DNA of 64,000 nucleotides from Rhytidiadelphus loreus (Eukaryota > Streptophyta > Bryopsida > Hypnales > Hylocomiaceae): positions 61,795,348 through 61,859,347 of the forward strand of contig OX344764.1 of assembly GCA_947034895.1 (NCBI GenBank). Reading direction: 5' to 3'. Positions within the stretch are counted from its first letter, which is position 1; the number at the start of each line of letters is the position of its first letter. Both the position numbers and the translations under genes were made by a program. Positions 25,501 through 38,345 of this stretch are shown here, one piece after another. The notes under the pieces were generated by a model. The model was not told where the DNA came from. It saw only the letters and a list, made by a program, of their open reading frames with translations, and searched no databases.

Positions 25501-28500
25501 GTATGCTGCTGCGAAGGCACGTGATTACTTGGACAAGCCTGCTGTGCATGAAACTATGGTGAAGGTAATTTATTTATTTATAACTTTACAATCTCCTGTC
25601 AATGTAAGAAATGTAAGAAATGATATTTTAGGTATGTGCTGGTTTAAACTATAAGACATTTGAGGTTGATGTTTGTTTTGTTTGAGAGAGCTTTTGCTGT
25701 TTGTCTGAGAGAGTAAGTTGAAACGAGGCAAGAGAAGACAGGAATTGATCAAGTACTAGGTCAACTATTTGTATTATGTGTAAAATTAGTGTAGGCCGAA
25801 CATTAGTGTATTGTATTAATTTCCACCCAAGAATATATTATGTAGTGACTCTAACTTTGCATTGGCACTACTTTGCGCTCTCACTAATAGGATAAATCTG
25901 TAGTGGATGCTCTTCTCAGCTGCTAGTGTTTTCAGCGTGGTTGCTCTTCAAACCTGCATCAATATCTGACGCTCTAGACCTAGTGATTTAAGTTCGTCAG
26001 CGATTCCTCGGTGCATGCAGGTTTCAGGGTATTTATTAGGAGAATATAGCCATCTTCTAGCTCGGCGTCCAGGTTGCAGCCCCAAGGAAATCTTCTACAT
26101 TTTAAATGACAAATTTTCAGCAGTCACGTGAGCAATATTGGCATAATACTTTCTTGCAATTTACTCGTTAATCTCTCAAATTCTGAATCTGAACGGAATT
26201 CGAATGTAATTTTTCTTGTTGGCAAAGGCGAGAGTTGCTTCTTGTTATTTCAGTCCTCAATGTGTTCCGCCCTTAAAGCTTCATTTAATTTCTGACTGTG
26301 GATGTCTGTGTTGCAGAACTCCTACTAAGGCCTTACTACTTTCAGCGTGTGTGAAGATCATGATGCATTGTCAGCCTCCTAACCCAGAGTTGGTGGAGCA
26401 GGTCGTTGCGGTGTTTAGAAGGTAATAAGATCTTTTTTTCATGTCATCAAGATCTCTTACTGTTGGTTATCCTCATTACAGGAATTTTCTCCCTTGTTGC
26501 ACACAGATAGGAGCTTGATGATAGAGTTTTGGGGAATTTTCGTTTGGTGTTGAACAACTTGACATTGTTTTTAATCTATGACATCAGTATTTTATTTGTA
26601 TTAAAGCGCACCATCTTATTGTTTTGGAGTAAGGAGTTAGCAAAAGACTGCTCGTTGTGCCGTGTTTTAAAACTTTGCTTTTTCACGGAGGGATGATTGT
26701 GAGATTGAATATGATTCTTTCAAATAATTCTTGAGGGACGGTGAGCAGGTATGAGAGCTCCGTTGATGCTGAAGTGCAGCAAAGAGCTGTGGAGTTTCTT
26801 GCGCTCAGTCGTAAAGGACTTGCCATGGTGGACATTATGGCTGAAATGCCTAAGTTTCCTGAGCGCCAGGTTTGTACTACTTTAGGGGTGATGTTCGAAT
26901 TACAAGGTTCATGTATTTTGGGCTTGGCATCATGTTTCTGAATATGAGATTGATCGAATGGGCAGTGCGATTTTATTGGAGATAGTTTTCATTGCCAATT
27001 CCGGCCATTGAACACTCTGTTCGTATCTGGAAGTTCGCATGCATTTATGTAGGTGCTAATTTACCCGAATCTGATGTTTATCACCATTTTTAATCGTAAG
27101 TTTGTGTGTTGTGTAGTCTGCTTTATTGAAGAAAGCAGAAGATACAGATGGAGATGCAGCGGAAGTGAGTGCAACTAAGATGCGGTTGCAGCAGCAAAAC
27201 TCGATGGCCTTGGTAGTGGTAGATCCGCAGCCTGACAACGGTGGCCTTCATCCTCTCTCTGTACCCAAAGCAGCTACTTCAGGCCGATATCCAGTACGCA
27301 GTTGACTTCCTCCTGGATTAGATCAGACTCTCAAGTTTATTCTCTTAAAACTTCTTGCTTGAACAACTTTTTGATTTATTATTTAGTAATCTACGGTTTT
27401 TCATTATTTACTTGGATATCACAGCGTATTTTATTGCTCATCAATATCATAAAATTAAAGAATGAGTTGACTCTATGGATGCTACAAAGTGCAGCCTGCA
27501 TTCAGTCTTTGGATTCTTAATTGTAAGTTATGCCCCTTAGAGAAAGTCAGGATAAGAAGTTGTGTGAACCTGCACCCTCAAGGTTAACATTCAGCAAGAT
27601 ATGATTACAAAACTATCTATTACAGGATAAATCTCTAGACCTTGACTGCTGTTCCGGAGTAAATAAACATTTGGAGGAACTTAGATTTGTCATTTCCTCC
27701 AGTGCGTAGCAACGAAGCATAATTATAGCTATTTCTCTATCCGATTTTTCTATACGCAGGAGGAAGCAGGCGATTCAGAACCTCCTCAATCGGCAGAAGC
27801 AGTACCTCCTTCGCAATCGCAAGTGTACTCTAATGGAACAATTCCACGACAAGGTTCTGGGGCTGCTGGCAGTGACTTACTAGGTGATCTCATGAGCACA
27901 CTTGCTATTGAGGCACCTCCTTCTGCAGCTTCTACAAACCCCAGTGATATGCTGGCACCAGAAGCACCTCCTCCAACAGCACCGGCTGGAGCAGCGGTCC
28001 CTGGAGATTCTCTTGCATTGGCCCTTCTTGATGGGGCTCCTACGCAGGTCCAGGTATGTAATAGCAGCCTTGTGACGTACATGTATCATAATAGAAATTA
28101 TACTGTAACGCTTTTTAAATGTGCTTTTTTCTTACCAGGATTTGGTAGTTAGTTCTTCACATCAGTTCTGATGTCAGAGACCTAGATCAGAAACTTGCTA
28201 TGTAAATCACATTCACAAGTATTGATTTCTAGTCACTCTTGAATTTGAGAGGAATGGCTAATGCAGTGATTAATAGCGAGTATATATATCTGATGAGTAA
28301 CATTGCAGAAATCTGATTGTCCTGTACAGCCTCTTAGAAATGTTGCGGAATGGTTCAAAGAACTGGTCGTGAAGGATAGTGGTGTATTGTACGAAGACCC
28401 TTATGTACAGGTATGCTTGTTTTTGAAATCCTACATCTTGTATTGCATGCACTTTATTGGTGTGTTCAGGCTGCTCTTAATCACTGAAGGAAATGAACAC

Positions 28501-30995
28501 TGAAGTAATCTTGATACTTTTGAAGTCTAACACTCCAGTCACAGCAGCTAGTTACGTCTGTTTCATATTTGATTTTTTGCTTCCTACGTTCATTTGAAGC
28601 ATCTCCATTGAGAGCTTTTCATTTTCTTTCTCAGCTTCTCACCTGCATGTATGTGGTCACAGTTAGCGGTGAGTCATCATCTTTAACGATTGGATATGAA
28701 TCCTTATCGTTTAAAATTCATGCAGATTGGTTTGAAGGCGGAGTGGCGTAATGCCCAAGGTAGAATGGTTCTTTTTGTTGGGAATAAGCATACTGGATCG
28801 TTGACAAATGTTCGAAGTTCAGTCTTGTCCCCACCTCATCTAAGAACGCAATCAGCTGTTGTTCCCAACACCATCCCTCCAAGAGCCCAGGTAAGTTCTT
28901 CATCTGTTTTCAGTAATTCAGAACTTTTTGAGAGATAGTAACTTATGTTTTACCAATCTTTAGGATTGCTTACATCCTTCTGGTACTTGGGGGGGTTATA
29001 TCATCTTAATCTAACAGGATGTGGGGAGAAGACAGCAACTGCTTAGCCGTGATGAGAGCTTTGCATAAGAGAACTCTCCTTCCCCTTTCCGTGCTTTTGT
29101 ATCGAGCAAGAATTTTGACTATTCATCATGATGATGTGGGACATGATGTGGCAGGTTCAAGTTCCAGTTGATGTGGCTTGCATTGGTGCAAGCAGAGAGA
29201 CTGCGGTTCTTGAATTTAGCTATACTATGGGTCATACACCTGTATGCACGCAACCTTAAATCTTGAGAATTTTTGGAGGATATTAGAACAATTGAGCAGA
29301 CTTTCATGTTTGTTGAAGTTTTCATAATAGACTTCTTTGTAGAATATTCCTTGTCGTTTAACTGCAGCTTGTTGTAGGTTATGTCGGAATGAGAGTACCA
29401 CCTCATATCTTCTGTGTTCATCATATTGCTCTGTACAAGTTAAGGTGAAAGCGAAGCTGACGTTGGAATAATGGGCAGGTGAATGTGGCAGTAAAGCTGC
29501 CAACTACTTTAAACAAATTTATGCAAGTTGCTCCTGTTTCGGCTAACGAATTTGTCGCCCGATGGAGGGCACTTGGGGGTCCACCAACTAAGCTTCAAGA
29601 AGTGGTAATTATTTCCGACTGATATATTTCTGTCATGGTTTATGGATGCGCCTTCTCTTGCAGTTTCGTTGTTTATCAGTACGTAGTGTAAAGTAATTAT
29701 TTTAGGTATTCTCGTGTTGGTGCTCTGCTTGTGATAGGAGTCTGCTATTTTTCAACCTGACATATTGTCTGGCTCAAATTTAATTATCGCGATCAATCAT
29801 TTTGTTTCGCGGCTTGTTAAATGAGGCATCACTGCCCTCTTTGTTGCTTATTCTGTGATTTGAACCTTTGTAGGTCCGCGGTGTAAGGCCTATGCCTCTG
29901 GCGGAAATGGCAGACCTCTTCATTCGCCTTCATATTGGTGTCGCTCCTGGTCTTGTAAGTTTCAACTCGTGTCTCCTGTGCATCTTTTCTCATGTTTTTA
30001 GTGTATCTTTTAGATTTTTTTAAATTGTTTAGTTTTGGCCTGGCTTTGATTAATAGATATTATAATTCTGAAAGGGGTACTGACTGTTGAATGCTGCAGG
30101 ATCCTAATGTCAACAACATTGTTGCTGCAACCACATTCTACTACGGAACCGCAGCCACTTTGTGCTTGGTACTTATTTGCACTTCACCTCATTTGCACTA
30201 CCTCTCTCATGCGTCCTTAACATCAGATCCTGTGATGAATGCATTACGTACCTATTATTGCAAGTTTGCTCGCAGGTCATAACAGGGTACTTCAATTAAT
30301 GAATGTAAATATGCTGTGAATTCAGTCCTGTATTCAAGTGTTGTTTAACTGCTACAGCTAACTGTATCCATTGCAGAGTGTATTATGGTATTTTACATAC
30401 AACGGTTTTGAGATATAACTAATTAGACTCCACAGTTACTGTAGCGGTTCTGTGCTTACGTCCGCATTGGAGGAACACACAGATTTGTCGTTTTTGTCAT
30501 GGAGACTGTAGGGGCATTTGCTCTATATACAGATAGATTAAATCTTGGGGTCGGTGTTAACTTTAAGGTTCATGTGCTACAGGTACGTGTTGAGACAGAT
30601 CCGTCGGACAGGACGCAAATGAGGATAACAGTTGCTTCAGAAGAGCCCAACACAACATATGAGTACTTCATGTGACCTAACTCTTCATTTTTTATCTCCG
30701 CCATCGTGTGACAGCACTTTTGGATGCTCTTTGCGCAAAATTCTCTAGTGAGCCCTCTCTATGTAAATGTTTCAAATGGGTTAATTTGATGTTTTTTTGC
30801 GTAAATGCATATGATGAATTTTATGCACCTTTTTGATTGTGGGTGATCCGTTGACTGTTCTCCAGGTTGAAGGAGCTTATCAAAGAGCAAGTAATGGATA
30901 TCCCATTTGCATCACGACCGGCACAAGTCCCAGCAGCACCACCTGCTGCAATGGGTCTGACAGGGCCTGCTGCTGCTCTTGCAGGTCTTATCTAA
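19572..30995 (+). CDS. AP2A: AP-2 complex subunit alpha (alpha-adaptin)
   Basis: Twenty-seven exons: 19572-19703, 20571-20702, 20941-21066, 21429-21491, 22492-22589, 22821-23028, 23316-23387, 23588-23680, 23967-24068, 24226-24323, 24633-24714, 24891-24979, 25177-25282, 25499-25564, 26021-26127, 26317-26421, 26749-26869, 27117-27293, 27760-28053, 28309-28410, 28726-28890, 29155-29241, 29479-29604, 29874-29954, 30100-30168, 30583-30662 and 30866-30995. They give 1036 aa, near the plant norm of ~1013. This is the large subunit of the clathrin adaptor that binds PIP2 and cargo at the plasma membrane. The trunk (1-~620) starts [19 protein letters not shown], has the basic patch KKK at 51-53 and contains [16 protein letters not shown] and [19 protein letters not shown] Pro/Ala/Ser-rich hinge (~620-757) precedes the appendage (~758-1036, [24 protein letters not shown]), ending AGLI. 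Intron 2 appears to use a GC donor (20703). Confidence 0.96.
20051..20128. repeat. 15-bp tandem repeat in AP-2 alpha intron 1
   Basis: Five to six units close to aagaatctgta(t/a)tta lie in tandem within intron 1 of the AP-2 alpha gene. No function is evident. It is a short, mildly degenerate minisatellite. Confidence 0.7.
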
Positions 30996-32178
30996 TATGT
31001 TCATGTTCTTTGTCCTTGGGGATACCAGGGCATGGATTTATCCGGTCCACATTGTTTTTTAGAAAAGGATCTATTGATCTTCCAGAGTTTTTTCATTTTG
31101 CACAGCTCATGCAACGCTTGTCAAGGAATGCGCAGTGCACTGCTTCTCGGATCTTGTATCCATACATCACGTGCTCGTTGATCCCCTTCTACTGATTTGT
31201 GTGAGGGAGAATTTAAAGCCAATTTTAGAGTTTGAAGGCCCATCAGGGTATGAGCAATTTTAGGACAATTTTTAGAATTGAGGATAGTTGATGAGTTTTT
31301 ACTCTGATAAACTAGCATTGCTGAAATGATGTTTATGTAGATTATGGATATTTTGTGCAAGCATCCCACTATTGTTTATATTAAATAAGGGCAGATTTTA
31401 TGTTCTAACAAGTGCCCTCTAGTGCAGCCACCATGATGTGAAGTTTTGGAAAGAGCCATGCCGTTGGTGTAGTGTAGTGTTTTTGTTTTTGGCAATGTTT
31501 TGCAAAAAATCAACCTCAAAAAGGCCTTTGTGACAAGAGTATAGGAAATTTGGAGGGTTTCTTTACTACATTTGCCAAAATTTTCTTATTTATAATAAAC
31601 TATGAAACACAAATAAAAAAATAGAGTTTAAAATAGAGTAAATTAGTGTCTTTGTCTTCTAGATGATTGCCACATGAATGACATGGTTGGAGGGTAAAAA
31701 ATTTATTGTGCATTGGAGCAACTTGTTTGGTAAGAAATTCATCAAGCTTAGAACAAGATCAAAATTGTAGAAGTTTTCAAAAAATTAATAAACTTCAAAA
31801 TTTGGCCATAGCTAAATGAAGGATAAGAATTTTTTAACAAAATTTTGTAGTATTAATATAATTAGTATACTATCAAACTAAAAGGTAAGGGTATACTTTT
31901 ATTGCAATTGCAAAATTTTCAAAATTCATTAGTTGAGAGGATCCAACTCTTTTTGGAGATCATATCATAAATAATTTATAAATTTTTGGTTTTTATTGAA
32001 TGAATTGTTACCATCTAAAATATGAACCCAAAAATTTGTGTTTTTTTATAATATACTCCAAAATTTTCTAAAAAGTCATAAAGAATAGTATCATGTGAGA
32101 AGCGTGGTCCTTATTTTCTCATTGGCCCCCACATTGCAAAGTTAAGTGGGATTGGCGGAAGGTGGCTTAGTGCACCAT
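30996..32178. other. 3' flank of AP-2 alpha and AT-rich intergenic DNA
   Basis: The first few hundred bases are the expected 3' UTR. The rest is AT-rich and shows no gene. It contains the left copy of an 85-bp perfect inverted repeat at 31766-31850. Confidence 0.6.
31766..31850 (+). repeat. 85-bp perfect inverted repeat, left copy
   Basis: This 85-bp block, starting tgtagaagttttcaaaaaat, is found base for base in inverted orientation at 33122-33206. The left copy lies outside and the right copy inside the CACTA-ended element that starts at 32179. Confidence 0.9.
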
Positions 32179-33121
32179 CACTAGAAGAAATACGTGTCCG
32201 TTGCAACCGATTGAGATGCGACTATGTGTCCTATACAACTGTACTGCGACTGTAGCCCTCTGTATTTGCACCAAATTTGATGTGTATGTAGTTGTAGTCG
32301 CAAAGTAGTTGGAAAATGAAGAGTAGGGTTACGATACTGTAATAGAAGAATAGACAGGAGGTATTCTACATCCAATATTCATCGCAGTTGTCCATGTAGA
32401 CAGCTATCCACGAAATAGAGGCCAGCGTGGAAAAATGTAGTCACTCTGATTACAGAAAACAAACTAATTACTACGCTGCAACTAAAAACGGCAACATTGC
32501 AACTCAAAAATGACTCAAATGCAACTAGGAATCAACTATACTGCAACTAGAACCCGACTACAGTGCAACTAAAAAACAATGCAAATGCAACTAGAACATG
32601 ACTGAAAATCGACTATAGTGCAACTAAAAAACAACTACGGTTCCACTACATAACAAATAGACTTTGGCTACAATTTGACTAAAATTCAACAACATAATGA
32701 CTATAGTTTGATTACAAAACAAAGGCAGTTAGAGTTCTTAGTCAAAATGCTATAGTACTTATTTCATATGAGTTGTAGTTGCATCCTTACTTTGCTAGAC
32801 AATTGTGATTGTAAGTTTACTATGAGTTCACTATGAGATTCAACCTATGATTTTTGTATTTGAAGCTGGTTTAGAGCCATTCAAGCTGCACACTTCATAA
32901 GACCAAATAAGTATGTATCTGTGATATTATTCATCTATAATTTTTAAAGGTTCACTTCATTTTTACTTGCCTTTTTCTTTAATAGAGGGTAGACAATTGC
33001 ATGCGTTAGTGCATTAAGTCTATTTGAAATGAAGGATACAACATACAAAAAAACTTTCAAACTTAAAAATCACCATTTTCTTGGAAATAAATGGTGTCAA
33101 TATCTTGCACATGCTAACAGA

Positions 33122-33206
33122 CTACAAAATTTTGTTAAAAAATTCTTATCCTTCATTTAGCTATGGCCAAATTTTGAAGTTTATTAATTTTTTGAAAACT
33201 TCTACA
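33122..33206 (-). repeat. 85-bp perfect inverted repeat, right copy
   Basis: Reverse complement of 31766-31850 with no mismatch over 85 bp. Identity this high in a region of otherwise decayed repeats implies a recent event. Confidence 0.9.
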
Positions 33207-34207
33207 TATGTAAGTCCTCCATATTGTCTGTTCCTCTATTGTAGAAGGCAAGTCCTCCATATTGGAGAGCATCGTTGGAGGAGACTTCTTGTCCCGTGGT
33301 TCAGGTAAGTTACATACATTAATTTGAACTTCACCTTGTATTGCTACAAAGTAATGTGGAATACTTTGAAATTATATTGCCACAGATATGGTTTTTAGCT
33401 GTTGTTTTCATGGAGCTAGGAATTGTTACAAGGCGTCCTTTTGAGTTTCAGTTGCATAAGACCCGTTTGGAATTCACCCTAAAATCGATTTTGTATGGTT
33501 CATGCGCTAGATTTGGGGTGTAGCACTCGGCTTTTGATCTGCGCGAACAGCGGTGCAAGTTGTGTGAAGTTGCGTGGCACCTGTGGTGACTGTGAGTTCT
33601 AATTTTACTTTCAATCGCAAATTCCAGGATTTTGTTCGAAGGTATGAGGTACTAGGTTTAGAATCACACCTCCCAGAGGAATTGGAAAGTTATGCTGAAA
33701 GAATTAGAATAAGCTTACGGGTGATGATGGAGCTTCAATGAATTTCGTTTCCGGAGAGAGTAATACCGACCGTGTTTCTTGCATTAGACTAGGGTTCTTT
33801 CACAGGTACCTTATCTACCTCTTTAGTAACGTATGATCTTGGGTACTCTTTCATTTGTGTCTGTACATGGGAGGACAGCCTTTGCGGCTATTCGTTGTCA
33901 AATTTTGCGAGCTTCAGAGCCTATGGCTAAAGTCACGTTCATCGCCTTCTTGAGTTGAATAATTGAGCTTTCTACAAACGTGAGCACAGAAGAATTGTAA
34001 AACATAGATTCGTCTCTCGAATTGCATCGTTTTGAATTTCTTTCGTTTCTTGACTTCAATTGCAAGTTCTGGCCCTCTCATGTTCAGTTTGTTGCTGGTT
34101 TTGCTCGTCTTTAATGTTAAATGAATTTTAATTCTGCATTGAATTGTCTTCGTAACCTCACATTGATTGTGTGACTTTGGATGCAAGTGAGTAGAATTTG
34201 GTCGACA

Positions 34208-34313
34208 TGGATTCTAGTGACTATCAAAAGACAGAGATGGAATTGCGTCAAGATGCCAGAGTAGTAGAGCTAGCTGCTGCCATACAGCAACTTGAAGGAA
34301 CAACAAAGGAATA
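34208..34313 (+). pseudogene. Exon-like fragment captured in the CACTA-ended element
   Basis: From ATG 34208 there is a coding-like frame: start MDSSDYQKTEMELRQDARVV, later AAIQQLEGTTKE. It is followed by a strong splice donor gtaaga at 34314; reading through instead meets a stop at once. The peptide is charged and helix-prone with balanced codon use, unlike the surrounding satellite. Upstream (33500-33800) the base composition also resembles a 5' UTR or first-exon region. I do not recognise the source gene. It lies inside a CACTA-ended element, a class known to capture host exons, so I infer transduplication. A live host gene is less likely because I found no convincing second exon. Confidence 0.4.
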
Positions 34314-35089
34314 GTAAGAGACTCTCTAGAAATTGAAATTTAGAGTTGGCTATAGTCTTCTTGTACTCCTATGAGACTATCCTCTATGTGGATATTTTTT
34401 TGTGAATCAAGCTAATCAACACATTTTCAAAACTAGGTCTTCGTCTGTATTTTTACTAGGAAAAAATGATCGAGCTACACCTTTCCCAATATACGTTCCT
34501 TGTCATCCGGCTGCTATTAATGGTTATAATGTCCACAACCCGATTATTTTTTGCATTTGTTTGAAAAGGACTAACAAGAATAAAATAATGCTCTGCACTA
34601 GTAGGTGGTTAAGTAATTGAAATTACAGAGTAGTTGTAGTGTACTTGTCATGTAGTTGCAATGTAGGTCCCAATTCGTAGATGCAAAATAGTTGTAATGA
34701 AGTTGAAAATTAGTGACGAATAGGGATCAAAATCAATGATGTATTTGAAAGACATTGAACCATTTACGAATGTTGTTTGCAGCATGTGCACACCGTGTAT
34801 GCCGATGGTTTATAACTATTTCATGCAGTTGTTTTGTTTTGTAAAAAATGGCAGTATTCTAATGCATTCTCTAATTTTTAGCATTGTTACAGTTAGTTAC
34901 ATGAGTGTTGCAAGACTTGCAAACAAATTAATATAAGATGTATAAGGGTAATAATTGAGTTGTATAGAAGAAGTGTAAGGCTGTCAAATGCGTTGCACAG
35001 ATTTTGAAAAGACTATCAGAGATAGAAGTTGCAAATAAGTTACAATGTAGTCGCAAATAATAGTTGCACACAAATTGAAAATAAGTTGC

Positions 35090-35335
35090 TTTCCAATTGT
35101 ACAAAAGTTGCACAAAAGTTGCATTCCAGTTGTACAGAAGTTGCAATCCAGTAGCACAAAAGTTGCATTCCAGTAGCACAAAAGTTGCATTCCAGTAGCA
35201 CAAAAGTTGCATTCCAGTAGCACAAAAGTTGCAATCCAGTAGCACAAAAGTTGCAATCCAGTAGCACAAAAGTTGCAATCCAGTAGCACAAAAGTTGCAT
35301 TCCAGTAGCACAAAAGTTGCATTCTAGTTGCACAA
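35090..35335. repeat. 22-bp satellite in the CACTA-ended element
   Basis: About eleven units of the form agttgca(t/a)tccagtagcac repeat with a 22-bp period. A looser gttgca-rich tract extends to about 35700. Because 22 is not a multiple of 3, all three - frames read the same Cys/Ala/Thr/Leu peptide, giving overlapping frames that are not genes. Confidence 0.85.
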
Positions 35336-35932
35336 GAGTTGCAAATAGTTGCACAGAAGTTGCAAAGTAGTCGCATCCTAGTTGCATAGGAGTTGCAAAT
35401 GAGTTGCATTCTAGTTCTCCGAAGTTAGAAATAAGTTGCATTTCAATTGCACAAGAGTTGGAACATAGGAGTGAAAAAAATTACATTCCAATTGCATTCT
35501 AGTTGTATTCCAGTTGCAAATAAGTTGCATTTCAGTTGTACTAAAGTTGCAAACAAGTTGCATTCTAGTTGCACAAAAGTTGCAAAGAAGTTGCATGAAG
35601 TCTAATAGAAGTTCAAATGAAGTTGCATAGCAGTGGCACTGAAGTTATAGATGAATTACAATCAAGTCGCATACAAGTTGAAAACAAGTCACAAGTGAGT
35701 GAAATGTAGTTACGTGGCAATGAATACCACATCAGCAACCACGTCACAGCAGTTCATCGACAAAGTTCTCCATTGCCTTTCGAATGACAAACAACCTCGC
35801 GACTGCAATGCAACTCATGCGACTTGTCCACTGCGACTGCGGACTCCAGAATATCACCAAGTCACAAACGTCCGATACGACTACAAACCAGTCGCAAACT
35901 GCAGTCGCAAAACCCTGCTTTTTCTTCTAGTG

Positions 35933-36700
35933 AGTACTATTGTATTTTAGAAGTATTAAGGGTTGAGTTCTAAATTAGGATTGTAAAGAAAGGGATTCAC
36001 AAAAGCAATAGTAGTGTTCTCTTTGTTGTTGAAAAATTACTTTCTCTTAGCTTTTGTAGTGGGATTTGGTGTTGGATTAAGCTCAAGGGGTGCACTTACA
36101 TAGGGTGTTTGTGGGTACCATCCAATCAAGCCCTTATTACATAGGGTCTATGTAGGTAGATTTTGTAAATTTTCATAGGGCTATATTAATCTAAATTTCT
36201 AAATTTTTTCTTATTTCATGTATCCTATACTTTATTTTTTTTTCTAAATTGTGCTATTTTTGTGTATCCTATGTTCATTACAAAAATAGCATTGCAACAA
36301 AAAAAATTCAAATACTTGGTAGAGTCATAGGGAAATTCATGTCTAAAAAGTGCACACTCAGAAGATGATTTAGAAAACAAGAAGTGGAAAATTCAAGAAG
36401 CTAGTTTCTAAGATAAATTACTCTAAAACCCATCCTAGATTTAAACACCCAGGACCTTCAAATTGAAACAACTTGCAAGTACAAACCAGTTTGAATTCAA
36501 ACCATATTCACATCAAAGCCTAGAAGTATAGGTATTATCATCCAAGGTGAGTGCCGTTGCCTACCTCTTGAATCCATTGCAATTTTAGCTATTCATCTTC
36601 CAACAACTGTCTACATTTTGTACAATATACTAATTATTTATGTACACAAATTATTCACATACAACAAACACTCACTAGAGGTATCACAAACAAAGTTATG
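35933..36700. other. AT-rich intergenic DNA
   Basis: No gene or bounded element was recognised in this stretch. Confidence 0.55.
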
Positions 36701-36919
36701 CATTAGAAGGGATTTTGCTTCTTTGGAGGGTTGAGTGTTCCCTGTAGTTTCCAAACTATGAGAACGTAACCACGTAGCCTATTAGTGTGGCCAATAAATA
36801 ATAATAAAATATTTTTTAATATTAATTTTCTTTTTTAATTTTTTAATTTTTTTCAACTAGTTATTAGCAACAACAACCAGCCTGAAACAACCCTCCAATG
36901 GGCTAAAACACATCTAATG
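36701..36919. mobile_element. CATTAGATG-ended MITE
   Basis: The left end is cattagaagggattttgctt and the right end, on the other strand, cattagatgtgttttagccc. Inside these, ttggagggttg occurs at both ends in inverted orientation (36723 and 36898). The core is AT-rich. It is the same family as 2780-3053 and 58074-58388. Confidence 0.6.
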
Positions 36920-37660
36920 TAGTAAATACCACATTTACCACACTGTAGAAGTATTTTTAAATTTTTTCCTACCCTTCATTATATAAGGACCCTAAATCCA
37001 TCATCATGATGCTAATTTACTTCTGAAATCCAATTATGTCTAAAATTCAAGATCAAGGTAATTATAATAATCCTTCATTTGATTGCATGTCTCCATCTCT
37101 CAATCCTACTAACCAAGTGGTCTTAGCAATGTACTCAAATACGTAGCTTGGGCTTAGAGGGTCAAATGACTCATCAAATGATTTAGTCACCACTCAAGTG
37201 GATGTTGGATTGAATGACTAAGCCAATGTTTGGTCTCTAAAATTCAACATTAATAGTAAGCCAAGCCCGACACTACCACTACTACTACGTAGAGGTCTAA
37301 GCTTAATGATTCAACATTTGGACCTAGTTGATTTTCAATTGTCCAACTACAAAAAATTCTTCAAGTATTTCTCCCAATCCCTATATACGTATGAAACATC
37401 GGAAAATAACATCATGATCCTTGTCCCATTGTTGACATGTAATAAACAATGTCAATTTTGCAAATAACTATTGGTACGTTATTCCAAGCTAAGATTCACC
37501 ATCTTATAATGCACTTGTTAATTCCACTTGCCAAGTATCTCCCAATGCCTGCTCGTTATTATGCAAACTTCTTCTTGATAATGAACTTGAATAAAGCAAA
37601 ACACGTGAGTAATATTTTCTCCTTGCATAAGCTACTCCAATCAATTGTTTGGATGTGGTG

Positions 37661-37876
37661 GATTATTCTTAGCATTGTGAACAATACAATCAAATTGAGT
37701 GTATGGTAGAATAGGTGAATGAACTATAGCTTGAAAAGATGCCTCATTAGATGCCCAAAAAGATGCTTGGATTATTCTTAGTATTGTGAATAATACAATC
37801 AAATTGAGTGTATGGTAGAATAGGTGAATGAACCAAAGCTTGAGAAGATGCCTCATTAAATGCTAGGAAGATGCTT
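37661..37876. repeat. Tandem duplication, two ~109-bp units
   Basis: The block starting gattattctta at 37661 is repeated from 37770, with only scattered mismatches across the shared phrase gagtgtatggtagaataggt. Short flanking words (gatgcttg, gatgcctcatta) repeat further. Confidence 0.8.
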
Positions 37877-38084
37877 GAGATCCTCATGAATAGTTGATAG
37901 CAATCACTTGAAGCACCACATGATAATCCTTGCCCCTCTCAAAGATGCCTTCTAATTTCCATTGGCTCATCCATTGGTCAAAATTGGAAAGTCTAGATGC
38001 CCAAACACACTCTCAATTGCACATAGCAACTAACTAATAACTTCATGAATCCTATCCAACCCATAGAATTCAAATTGAAGGTCA

Positions 38085-38345
38085 ATGCAATTTGGACCTA
38101 CAAATTAAGTTTTAAGGTCAAGGTATATGAGCTGAAATTTTAGACCTAAAAACTCAAAATCATCCTAAGACTTTATGCAACTCTTTTAAACCACCCCATG
38201 GAGTCAACTAACCTATAGCACTCTATGGGGTGATTTAAGAGTGATTTAAGGGAGTTGTGAAGTTTTGGGATGATTTTGAGTTTTTAGGCCTAAAATTTTA
38301 GTTCACATGCCTCAACCTTAAAGGCCCGAGTCAAAAGGTCTTATA
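38085..38345. mobile_element. Palindromic MITE-like hairpin
   Basis: Left arm words ttttagacctaaaaactcaa and atcatcc recur inverted in the right arm (ttgagtttttaggcctaaaa), and caccccatggagt pairs with ctctatggggtg near the centre. Arms of ~110 bp meet around 38212. End points are approximate and no target duplication was resolved. Confidence 0.5.

Larger units (their letters stand above)
32179..35932. mobile_element. ~3.75-kb CACTA-ended non-autonomous element
   Basis: The left end reads cactagaagaaatacg and the right end, on the other strand, cactagaagaaaaagc, giving 12-bp TIRs like those of the CACTA MITEs in this window. Both ends are rich in short direct and inverted words (gcaact, agttgc, gcgact, agtcgc), the arrangement of subterminal repeats known from CACTA/Spm elements. 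The interior holds a 22-bp satellite and a block of more balanced composition (about 33240-34380) with an exon-like frame. No transposase frame is visible. The 3-bp flanks are cat and agt, so no target duplication supports a single clean insertion. Confidence 0.55.

Noticed and set aside
27786..28082. 98-codon - frame
   Set aside because: Shadow of the Pro/Ala-rich hinge exon of AP-2 alpha.
34928..35441. Overlapping - strand frames of 127-141 codons rich in CNFCATG-like words
   Set aside because: They come from the 22-bp satellite, which reads the same peptide in all three frames; composition, not selection, keeps them open.
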